A DNA stretch of 5,004 nt from positions 30,885-35,888 of the forward strand of contig DGKH01000015.1 in assembly GCA_002386945.1 (NCBI GenBank), written 5' to 3'. The position numbers and the translations under genes are program-made. The DNA is from Proteobacteria bacterium UBA4575. Its GTDB lineage: Bacteria > Pseudomonadota > Gammaproteobacteria > UBA4575. Positions within the stretch are counted from its first letter, which is position 1; each line of letters opens with the position of its first letter. Under the pieces are notes generated by a model, which saw only the letters and a program-made list of their open reading frames with translations, was not told the origin of the DNA and did not search any database. Below are positions 1 through 5,004 of the stretch, piece after piece.

Positions 1-303
1 CGATTACCACGCTACTTACCCTTCTTATTTAAAGAGATCTGGCACTCTAATCTGTATGTTTCAGCCTTGATCCTGAATCCGAAGCTGCCTATTCAGCCAC
101 AGACTTTGCGTTACCAAGCCAAACAGAAAAGTGATAGCGGCTTAGCTGTACATGCCAACAGCATTACCCTGACACCCGGCACAATCAGTGTCGATATTAA
201 GGATAAAGAGATCTTGGTACATGCACTCAGTGATACCACTGCCGAAGGTGTACGCGCAGGCAGCATTGATAAACAGGTATGCAAGCTAGAGGGTAAAGCA
301 TGA
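1..303 (+). CDS. mnhE: Na+/H+ antiporter subunit E (MnhE/MrpE), 5'-truncated by the window edge
   Basis: Small membrane subunit of the Mrp/Mnh cation/proton antiporter, thought to help assemble and stabilise the complex. The reading frame is open from base 1, so the N-terminus lies upstream; 100 residues are visible of a family length near 160. Seen directly: a basic-aromatic segment ending in FLFKEIWHSN, then a hydrophobic run LYVSALILNP, then the family hallmark HANSITLTPGT followed by a VHAL motif about 20 residues on. That matches the conserved cytoplasmic C-terminal domain of MrpE (loss of N-terminal membrane helices is due to the window cut). A TTG codon at 67 could be misread as a start, but the upstream residues are conserved MrpE sequence and should be kept in the gene. 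The stop TGA (301-303) overlaps the mnhF start as ATGA, implying coupled translation. Family identity is firm; the true start cannot be seen. Confidence 0.93.
   Translation, partial: RLPRYLPFLFKEIWHSNLYVSALILNPKLPIQPQTLRYQAKQKSDSGLAVHANSITLTPGTISVDIKDKEILVHALSDTTAEGVRAGSIDKQVCKLEGKA
289..293 (+). promoter_or_regulatory. Ribosome binding site for mnhF
   Basis: GAGGG lies 6 bases before the mnhF ATG at 300, inside the 3' end of mnhE. It supports that ATG as the start and shows that mnhF can recruit ribosomes itself as well as through the ATGA overlap. Seen in sequence; function inferred from spacing. Confidence 0.6.
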
Positions 304-572
304 TTGCTGCTGCCCTAGTCGCGATTATGATCGTGATGTTAATTGCACTCATCCGCACTTGTATCGGCCCCTCATTGTTTGATCGCATCCTAGCAATCAA
401 TACTTTTAGTACGGCGACTGTGTTGATGATTTCGCTCTATGGATTTTTTAATCAACGCCCGGAGTTTTTAGATATCGCCATTGTCTATGCCATGATCAAC
501 TTTATTGGCACAGTCGCCTTGTTAAAGCTACATCGCTTTGACGATCTAGGGCACGATGGAGATGAGACATGA
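300..572 (+). CDS. mnhF: Na+/H+ antiporter subunit F (MnhF/MrpF)
   Basis: A 90-residue membrane subunit of the Mrp/Mnh antiporter, full length for the family. Three hydrophobic segments are visible, at about residues 3-22, 33-51 and 57-77. The signature after the first helix, R19 with GPSLFDRIL (D28 and R29), and the FLDIAIVYAMINFIG motif (D58) in the third helix are the conserved MrpF features. The acidic residue in the GP..DR motif is among those found important for antiport in Bacillus Mrp studies (family knowledge). The C-terminal tail after residue 77 is polar and acidic and should face the cytoplasm. The start is supported by GAGGG six bases upstream. The gene overlaps mnhE by ATGA at its start and mnhG by ATGA at its end. 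Nothing unusual is seen in it; identification is firm. Confidence 0.95.
   Translation: MIAAALVAIMIVMLIALIRTCIGPSLFDRILAINTFSTATVLMISLYGFFNQRPEFLDIAIVYAMINFIGTVALLKLHRFDDLGHDGDET
558..561 (+). promoter_or_regulatory. Ribosome binding site for mnhG
   Basis: GGAG stands 7 bases before the mnhG ATG at 569, within the 3' end of mnhF. The spacing supports this ATG rather than the later in-frame ATG at 578 (residue M4). Confidence 0.55.
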
Positions 573-883
573 TTGAGATGTTGCTCGGCATGCTCAGCAC
601 TCTATTAATTGGGCTCGGCTGTATTTTTTGTCTGATTGGTGCCTTAGGCTTATTGCGCATGCCAAATTTTATTACCCGCACGCATGCTGCCAGCCTGATC
701 GACTCCTTAGGTGCAATCCTTATTCTATCTGGACTGATTCTAGAGGCTGGTCTCAGCCTGATCACGATTAAACTACTGTTCATCTTGGCCTTCTTATTAT
801 TGACTGGGCCAACTGCAATCCATGCACTAGTGAACACCGCAATCAACGAAGAACCAAAACAAATCACTGGGGATGATAAGTAA
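569..883 (+). CDS. mnhG: Na+/H+ antiporter subunit G (MnhG/MrpG)
   Basis: A 104-residue membrane subunit of the Mrp/Mnh antiporter, within the usual family length. Three hydrophobic segments are visible, at about residues 5-29, 44-63 and 67-90. Between the first and second is the hallmark GLLRMPNFITRTHAAS (R30, P32, R37, H39). It is followed by a DSLGAILILSG segment and, in the last helix, K68 and TGPTAIHAL (P81). These are the conserved positions of the PhaG/MnhG family. The C-terminal tail from about residue 93 is short, polar and cytoplasmic. The gene starts in an ATGA overlap with mnhF and ends in TAATG shared with the next gene. An antisense open frame covers most of it but has no family features. 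Identification is firm; the individual role of MrpG within the complex is poorly defined. Confidence 0.95.
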   Translation: MIEMLLGMLSTLLIGLGCIFCLIGALGLLRMPNFITRTHAASLIDSLGAILILSGLILEAGLSLITIKLLFILAFLLLTGPTAIHALVNTAINEEPKQITGDDK

Positions 884-1431
884 TGGAAGATTTCATTATT
901 ATCTTTCTACTCAGTCTGCTAACAATCACCGCAGTTGCCATTATCTTTATGCGCAACATGCTCTCAGTCATTATGTTGGGGTCAATCTACAGCCTTCTAT
1001 CAGCGGTAATTTTTGTAGTGCTAGATGCGGTTGATGTTGCTTTCACCGAGGCGGCGGTGGGTGCAGGTATTTCTAGCGTATTATTCCTCAGCGCCTTTGC
1101 GGTCACTGGTAAGCGCCAAGTGCTGAAACAAAAAAATAAATTAATCGCCTTGATTACAGTCAGCCTGACAGCGGCTGCATTGCTTTATGCGACTTCCGAC
1201 ATGCCTTATGTTGGTGACCCCAACTCTCCAGCTCAGACACATGTTGCATCACGTTATATAGAACAGAGTGGCAGTGAAATAGGCATACCTAATATTGTTA
1301 CGTCGGTACTCGCCAGTTATCGAGGCTTTGATACCTTAGGTGAAGTGGCTGTGGTATTTACTGCCATGATCGCTGTATTACTGCTGTTGCTGAGACGAGA
1401 AGAAGACCAGGAGATTGATCGTGAAAAATAA
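883..1431 (+). CDS. Stand-alone MrpA C-terminal-type subunit (DUF4040/MbhD domain plus MbhE-like domain)
   Basis: A 182-residue membrane protein corresponding to the C-terminal part of long MrpA, here encoded alone. Residues 1-75 form the DUF4040/MbhD half, with hydrophobic segments at about 3-22, 29-47 and 53-74 and the core motif DVAFTEAAVGAG (D51, E56). A basic loop (KRQVLKQKNK) then leads to a fourth hydrophobic segment at about 87-104. A polar region at about 105-136, predicted outside the membrane, precedes the MbhE-like end, where SYRGFDTLGE (R147, D150, E154) runs into a final helix to about 171 and a charged tail. The GFDTLGE motif is diagnostic of the MrpA C-terminus. In Mbh and Mrp structures this region contributes to the ion path between antiporter-like subunits (family knowledge). 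The start ATG shares its A with the mnhG stop, with GGGGA about 8-9 bases upstream. It ends 11 bases inside mnhB. Database entries may call it a MnhB- or MbhD-related protein. Confidence 0.88.
   Translation: MEDFIIIFLLSLLTITAVAIIFMRNMLSVIMLGSIYSLLSAVIFVVLDAVDVAFTEAAVGAGISSVLFLSAFAVTGKRQVLKQKNKLIALITVSLTAAALLYATSDMPYVGDPNSPAQTHVASRYIEQSGSEIGIPNIVTSVLASYRGFDTLGEVAVVFTAMIAVLLLLLRREEDQEIDREK
1409..1413 (+). promoter_or_regulatory. Ribosome binding site that fixes the mnhB GTG start
   Basis: AGGAG stands 7 bases before GTG at 1421 but only 1 base before the in-frame TTG at 1415. The spacing therefore selects the GTG. It lies inside the end of the preceding gene and is one of the strongest Shine-Dalgarno-like sequences in the window. 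Confidence 0.75.
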
Positions 1432-1834
1432 TCCGATCATTAAGCAAACAAGCTTTCTTTTAATCCCTGTGATCTTGTTGTTCGGACTCTATGTGCAATT
1501 CCATGGAGACTATGGTCCGGGTGGTGGTTTTCAAGCCGGTGTCCTCTTTGCTAGTGGCCTCATCTTATATGCTTTAATCGAGGGCCAGGCCAAGGCTGAA
1601 CAAGTCTTCTCTATGCGCTTGGCACGCATACTCGCTGCATCAGGTTTATTACTGTACGCAGGTGTGGGTGTTGCCAGCATGTTCTTAGGGGCAAACTTCC
1701 TCGACTATAATGTGCTCGCGCATGACCCTCTGCATGGTCAGCATTGGGGTATTTTTTGGGTTGAACTGGGTGTTGGTCTCACCGTCACCTCGGTCATGCT
1801 TTCTATCTTTTATGCCTTTACTCACTTTAAGTAG
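1421..1834 (+). CDS. mnhB: Na+/H+ antiporter subunit B (MnhB/MrpB)
   Basis: A 137-residue membrane subunit of the Mrp/Mnh antiporter, close to the usual length. It starts at GTG with a good AGGAG 7 bases upstream; an in-frame TTG two codons earlier is too near that site. Hydrophobic segments are at about residues 11-27, 40-54, 69-89 and 109-133. The hallmark HGDYGPGGGFQAG (H28, P33, G34-G36, F37) follows the first helix and is diagnostic of MrpB/MbhF. The last helix contains E115, in the VELGVGLTV stretch where the family conserves an acidic residue. The loop at about 90-108 is rich in His and Asp (HDPLHGQH). The gene is separate from the A-C-terminal gene rather than fused to it as in group 2 mrp operons, although the two overlap by 11 bases. 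Identification is firm. Confidence 0.95.
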   Translation: MKNNPIIKQTSFLLIPVILLFGLYVQFHGDYGPGGGFQAGVLFASGLILYALIEGQAKAEQVFSMRLARILAASGLLLYAGVGVASMFLGANFLDYNVLAHDPLHGQHWGIFWVELGVGLTVTSVMLSIFYAFTHFK

Positions 1835-1843
1835 CGCCTAAGT

Positions 1844-2197
1844 ATGCTCAGCGGTTTATATAATTATTGGATTGCAATCTTGCTCATGGCGATCGGCTTC
1901 TACATCGTCATAGCGCATAACAATCTGTTTACAAAAATGATTGGTCTCAACATATTTCAGACCTCTGTTTTTATTCTATTCATATCAATGGGTAAGGTTG
2001 ATGGTGGCACAGCACCTATCTTAAGTGATGCCTATACGGTCTACTCCAATCCATTACCACATGTTCTTATTCTAACGGCCATTGTTGTTAGCGTAGCGAC
2101 CACCGCTGTCGGCTTAGCATTGATCGTCAATATCAATCGTCGCTACAAGACCTTAGATGAACATGAAATTGAACAACAAGAGTTAGACCAAGAGTAA
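1844..2197 (+). CDS. mnhC: Na+/H+ antiporter subunit C (MnhC/MrpC, NuoK-like)
   Basis: A 117-residue membrane subunit homologous to complex I NuoK, typical in length. Hydrophobic segments lie at about residues 8-24, 29-49 and 72-96. The diagnostic stretch is NPLPHVLILTAIVVSVATTA (from N69), matching the NPLPxALxLTAIVI hallmark of MrpC/MbhG; GGTAPI (54-59) in the preceding loop is also conserved. The second helix lacks the glutamate that NuoK carries there, as is usual for Mrp members. The tail from residue 98 is highly charged, first basic (RRYK) and then rich in Glu, Asp and Gln to the end, and should be cytoplasmic. No convincing Shine-Dalgarno sequence precedes the ATG. Its start lies 9 bases after the mnhB stop, so reinitiation by ribosomes leaving mnhB is likely. 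It shares one base with mnhD in TAATG. Confidence 0.95.
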   Translation: MLSGLYNYWIAILLMAIGFYIVIAHNNLFTKMIGLNIFQTSVFILFISMGKVDGGTAPILSDAYTVYSNPLPHVLILTAIVVSVATTAVGLALIVNINRRYKTLDEHEIEQQELDQE

Positions 2198-3663
2198 TGA
2201 CTCACCATCTCGCCATACTGCAGGTCGTGCTGCCACTGATAGCAGCCCCCATCTGTAGCCTAATTAATCACAGTAAGGCCTGCTGGCTGTTTGCCACTAC
2301 TGTGGCATGGCTGGTATTTGCCATGTCACTGTCTTTATTTCTAGAAGTCCAGACAGGTGGCAGCATTCGCTATGAGATCGGTGGCTGGCAACCACCTTGG
2401 GGTATCGAGTATCATATTGATGCCTTAGCTGCTTTTGTTTTACTTCTAGTCAGTGCGATGGCAGCAATCACTCTAAGCGCATTTCAGCGAAGCATAGCGA
2501 TTGAGATCCCAAAACATAAACAGGGGCTTTTCTATACTGCATTTTTACTTTGCTTAACCGGGCTGCTAGGCATAGTCGCAACCGCTGACGCGTTTAATAT
2601 TTTTGTCTTTTTAGAGATTAGCTCACTCTCTGCTTATGCTTTAATCGCATTAGGTCGAGACCGCAGGGCACTGACTGCCTCTTTTGAATATCTGATCATG
2701 GGCACCATCGGTGCAACTTTTATTTTGATCGGTATCGGTTTGCTGTATATGCAAACAGGCACTTTAAACATTGCTGACCTACAAGCTCGCATCCCTGAGA
2801 TAAGTCATCTTCATAGCGTGCATGCAGCCTTTGCCTTTTTCACTATCGGCATCTTTCTCAAGCTTGCATTATTTCCATTACACCATTGGTTACCTGGCGC
2901 TTATGCCTATGCCCCATCTGCAGTTAGTACGTTTCTTGCGGCTACTGCAACCAAGGTGGCACTGTATTTACTTTATCGTGTGTTCTACACCGTCTTTGGT
3001 TTTGAGTTTTCATTCGAGGTGTTGCAGCTACATTACATCCTCATGCCATTATCAATATTGGCTATCGTTATCAGCTCACTGAATGCTATTTTTCAGCAGG
3101 ATGTGAAAAAGATGTTGGCCTACTCTAGCCTCGGCCAGATTGGTTATATGACTTTGGGTATCTCTTTGCTTAGTGATGTCGGTCTCATCGCCAGTATTCT
3201 GCATCTGTTTAACCATGCCTTTATTAAAGGCGCTTTGTTTATGACCATGGCTTGTTTCCTATTTAGAACCCCATCGATGCGCCTAGACGATTTGAATGGT
3301 GCCGGCCGCACTATGCCTTGGGTTGGCATGGCGTTTGTCCTTGGCGGACTGGGTTTGATTGGTATTCCTTTAACCTCTGGCTTTATCAGCAAGTGGTTCC
3401 TGGTATCAGCAGTCATAGAGCAAGGCCATTGGTGGCTGGTTGCGATTATTGTATTCAGTTCATTGCTAGCGCTTATCTATGTTTGGCGTGTGGTAGAACA
3501 TCTTTTCTTTCGCGAACCCAGTGCTGCACTAGTTGCCAATAAACAACCAATAGGTGCCTTACTACCATTCACTTGGATAGTCTTACTCAGTACCCTCTAT
3601 TTTGGTATTAACTCTGACTTCCCTGTGCAAGCGGCCAAAGCTGCAGCTAAGGTCCTACAGTAA
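2197..3663 (+). CDS. mnhD: Na+/H+ antiporter subunit D (MnhD/MrpD), proton-conducting antiporter-like subunit
   Basis: A 488-residue polytopic protein of the proton-antiporter family shared with complex I NuoL/M/N, full length for MrpD (about 14 helices expected). Visible channel residues: E140 in FVFLEISSLSAYALIALG (fifth helix), K222 in FLKLALFPLHHWLPGAY (seventh helix), K253 in TATKVALYLLYR, QDVKKMLAYSSLGQ (K304), HLFNHAFIKG (H336, H340, K344) and PLTSGFISKW (K399). E140 and K222 match by position and context the Glu and Lys shown to be essential in Bacillus MrpD (family knowledge). All key residues are intact, so it should be able to move protons. The protein begins with a hydrophobic segment but no cleavable signal. 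The start ATG shares its A with the mnhC stop; the nearby purine run AAGAG is too close to be a good ribosome site, so coupling is likely. The C-terminal half carries shadow frames on both strands that are not genes. Confidence 0.96.
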   Translation: MTHHLAILQVVLPLIAAPICSLINHSKACWLFATTVAWLVFAMSLSLFLEVQTGGSIRYEIGGWQPPWGIEYHIDALAAFVLLLVSAMAAITLSAFQRSIAIEIPKHKQGLFYTAFLLCLTGLLGIVATADAFNIFVFLEISSLSAYALIALGRDRRALTASFEYLIMGTIGATFILIGIGLLYMQTGTLNIADLQARIPEISHLHSVHAAFAFFTIGIFLKLALFPLHHWLPGAYAYAPSAVSTFLAATATKVALYLLYRVFYTVFGFEFSFEVLQLHYILMPLSILAIVISSLNAIFQQDVKKMLAYSSLGQIGYMTLGISLLSDVGLIASILHLFNHAFIKGALFMTMACFLFRTPSMRLDDLNGAGRTMPWVGMAFVLGGLGLIGIPLTSGFISKWFLVSAVIEQGHWWLVAIIVFSSLLALIYVWRVVEHLFFREPSAALVANKQPIGALLPFTWIVLLSTLYFGINSDFPVQAAKAAAKVLQ

Positions 3664-3669
3664 TACGCC

Positions 3670-5004
3670 ATGATGTTAGCCAATAGCCTCTATCTGAATT
3701 TTGCCATCCCTGTCATCGGCGCCTGCCTGATCGCTTTATTACACCAGCATCGACGCGCCTTTGAATTAGTCTTTATCGGCACCGCTGCTGTACTACTGTG
3801 GAATACCCTACGCCTATTTGATTTGGGTCAGACGGCATATTTTACTAACATCAGCCCGTTTTCACTGATTGACTCGATTCCATTGGCATTTCATTTAGAG
3901 CCTTTAGGCCTACTCTTTTCCGGTATCGCCTCTAGCTTGTTTTTAGTCACGACGCTGTACGCGATTGGCTATATGAATGCCAATAATGAAAAACATTTAG
4001 CGCGCTTTTATTTTTGTTTTTGTATCGCCATTTTTGCCGTTATGGGCATTGCCTTTGCGGCCAATCTGCTGACCCTGTTTATCTTTTATGAGATCTTAAG
4101 CTTCAGCACCTACCCATTGGTCACACATAAAGGCAATGAAGCAGCCCGTAATGGTGGCAGGGCCTATCTAGGCTTACTCTTAAGCACTTCTATCGGTTTC
4201 TTTTTAATCGCTATCCTGTGGGTCTGGGGAAGTACTAGCGAGCTTGATTTTGTGCGCGATGGCTTCTTACAGGAACAGATGCCAAAAGAGGCCTTGATCG
4301 TTCTCTATACCCTATTCGCCTTCGGTGTCGGTAAGGCTGGCTTGATGCCTTTCCATCGTTGGCTACCTTCTGCCATGGTCGCACCAACACCAGTCAGTGC
4401 CTTGTTGCATGCGGTGGCAGTGGTGAAGGCGGGAGTTTTCTGTGTGCTTAAGATCACTGTCTATGTCTTTGGCATTGATCTACTCAGCAGCAGTGGTGCC
4501 AGTACACTTATTATTTGGGTGGCGACAGCGACCATGCTGTTGGCCTCATTAGTCGCACTGACACAGGATAATTTAAAGGCCCGCCTAGCCTATTCAACCG
4601 TCAGCCAGCTTTCTTATATTGTCTTGGGCGCAGCCCTCGCGACTGCCAGCAGCATCGCTGGCGCAAGCATGCATATGGCTACGCATGCCGTTGGCAAGAT
4701 CACTTTATTTTTTTGTGCAGGCGCTATTTATACTGCAGCAAAAAAGACTAAGGTCAGTGAGCTTGATGGCCTAGCCAAAGCGATGCCGATTACGTTTATT
4801 GCTTACACAATAGCCGCACTGAGTATTATTGGTCTACCGCCGATGGCAGGGTCTTGGAGTAAATGGTTTTTACTCGACGGCGCCTTACAGGCTGAGTATT
4901 TTTGGGTTGCGATCGCCTTTATTATTAGTACCTTATTGAATATGGCCTATTTGCTACCGGTAGTGACGCGCGGCTTTTTTGCGCCTGCTAAAGACAATAT
5001 TTCA
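3670..5004 (+). CDS. Second antiporter-like subunit (MrpD/NuoL-M family), 3' end beyond the window
   Basis: An open frame of 445 codons with no stop before the window edge, homologous to MrpD, NuoL and NuoM; family members are usually about 500 residues, so most is present. Conserved features: HLEPLGLLFSG (75-85) leading to LYAIGYMN (96-103), as in NuoL/MrpA-type proteins; FYEILSFSTYPLVTHKG (E141); GVGKAGLMPFHRWLPSAM (K222); HAVAVVKAG (H247, K253); QDNLKARLAYSTVSQ (K303); HMATHAVGK (H335, H339, K343); and PPMAGSWSKW (K398). All proton-channel residues are present. It begins 6 bases after the mnhD stop with tandem ATG codons at 3670 and 3673; either may be used, and no good ribosome site is seen, so coupling to mnhD is likely. 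It may take the place of the MrpA N-terminal module, whose C-terminal part is encoded upstream. Automatic annotation would probably call it subunit D again. Family is firm, exact subunit role uncertain. Confidence 0.9.
   Translation, partial: MMLANSLYLNFAIPVIGACLIALLHQHRRAFELVFIGTAAVLLWNTLRLFDLGQTAYFTNISPFSLIDSIPLAFHLEPLGLLFSGIASSLFLVTTLYAIGYMNANNEKHLARFYFCFCIAIFAVMGIAFAANLLTLFIFYEILSFSTYPLVTHKGNEAARNGGRAYLGLLLSTSIGFFLIAILWVWGSTSELDFVRDGFLQEQMPKEALIVLYTLFAFGVGKAGLMPFHRWLPSAMVAPTPVSALLHAVAVVKAGVFCVLKITVYVFGIDLLSSSGASTLIIWVATATMLLASLVALTQDNLKARLAYSTVSQLSYIVLGAALATASSIAGASMHMATHAVGKITLFFCAGAIYTAAKKTKVSELDGLAKAMPITFIAYTIAALSIIGLPPMAGSWSKWFLLDGALQAEYFWVAIAFIISTLLNMAYLLPVVTRGFFAPAKDNIS

Noticed and set aside
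67..69. TTG as the start of a short 78-residue MnhE
   Set aside because: The frame is open back to base 1 and the upstream residues (FLFKEIWHSN and the following hydrophobic run) are typical MrpE, so the gene is cut by the window rather than short.
502..867. 121-codon open frame on the minus strand across the mnhF end and mnhG
   Set aside because: It is antisense to two clearly conserved genes, the translation has no recognisable domain, and the overlap is the usual shadow effect of hydrophobic codons.
2822..3082. Plus-strand 86-codon frame inside mnhD in another frame
   Set aside because: The MnhD frame is intact through this stretch with K222 and K253 motifs; the alternate translation is low-complexity and unlike a known protein.
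3144..3416. 90-codon minus-strand frame inside mnhD
   Set aside because: It lies entirely within the conserved C-terminal half of MnhD, shows no ribosome site or family motif, and is best explained as a shadow frame.
3318..3542. Plus-strand 74-codon frame inside mnhD in another frame
   Set aside because: It overlaps the conserved PLTSGFISKW region of MnhD; the shadow product has no supporting motif.
3664..3669. Possible terminator or promoter between mnhD and the second large subunit
   Set aside because: The gap is only 6 bases, and I see no hairpin with a T-run around it; the genes read as one transcript.
4909..4916. GCGATCGC palindrome resembling the cyanobacterial HIP1 repeat
   Set aside because: I noticed only this copy, it is within conserved coding sequence, and one chance occurrence does not support a cyanobacterial origin.
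1844..5004. Complex I nuoK-nuoL-nuoM-nuoN cluster
   Set aside because: The NuoK-like and NuoL/M-like homology is real, but MnhE, F, G and B sit directly upstream and the NPLPHVLILTAIVV motif is Mrp-type, so this is an Mrp/Mbh-type module.

Overview
The window is one continuous piece of a polycistronic operon for a multisubunit Mrp/Mnh-type monovalent cation/proton antiporter. Eight genes lie head to tail on the + strand and fill essentially the whole window. In order they encode MnhE (5' end missing), MnhF, MnhG, a free-standing MrpA C-terminal-type protein (DUF4040/MbhD half followed by an MbhE-like half), MnhB, MnhC, MnhD, and a second large MnhD/NuoL-family antiporter-like subunit that is still open at the right edge. 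The longest gene-free stretch is 9 bases (1835-1843). No RNA gene, mobile element, repeat array, CRISPR, promoter or terminator is visible, so the operon's promoter and end lie outside the window.

The layout is compact. mnhE/mnhF and mnhF/mnhG overlap by ATGA. mnhG/A-C-terminal and mnhC/mnhD share one base in TAATG. mnhB starts inside the end of the A-C-terminal gene. mnhB/mnhC and mnhD/second D are separated by 9 and 6 bases. This spacing implies one transcript, translational coupling and roughly stoichiometric production of one membrane complex.

The genes work together as follows (family knowledge). The two large subunits are homologues of complex I NuoL/M/N and carry the proton-channel residues. 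MnhC is NuoK-like. The A-C-terminal protein corresponds to the MbhD/MbhE region, part of which is NuoJ-like. MnhB, E, F and G are small Mrp-specific membrane subunits. The complex would use the proton gradient to expel Na+ or other cations, or would form the ion-pumping arm of a larger enzyme encoded outside the window. The sequence shown cannot separate these two options.

The notable feature is architecture. The usual long MrpA is not present as one gene in the window. Its C-terminal part is a separate 182-residue protein between mnhG and mnhB, and a NuoL-like subunit appears after mnhD. The order E-F-G-A(C-term)-B-C-D follows the MbhA-H order of archaeal membrane-bound hydrogenases more closely than the Bacillus-type mrpABCDEFG order. 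Base composition is moderate (mid-40s percent GC by eye) and codon use looks uniform across genes. A gammaproteobacterium or a related proteobacterium is plausible, but this rests on general impression and is low confidence.
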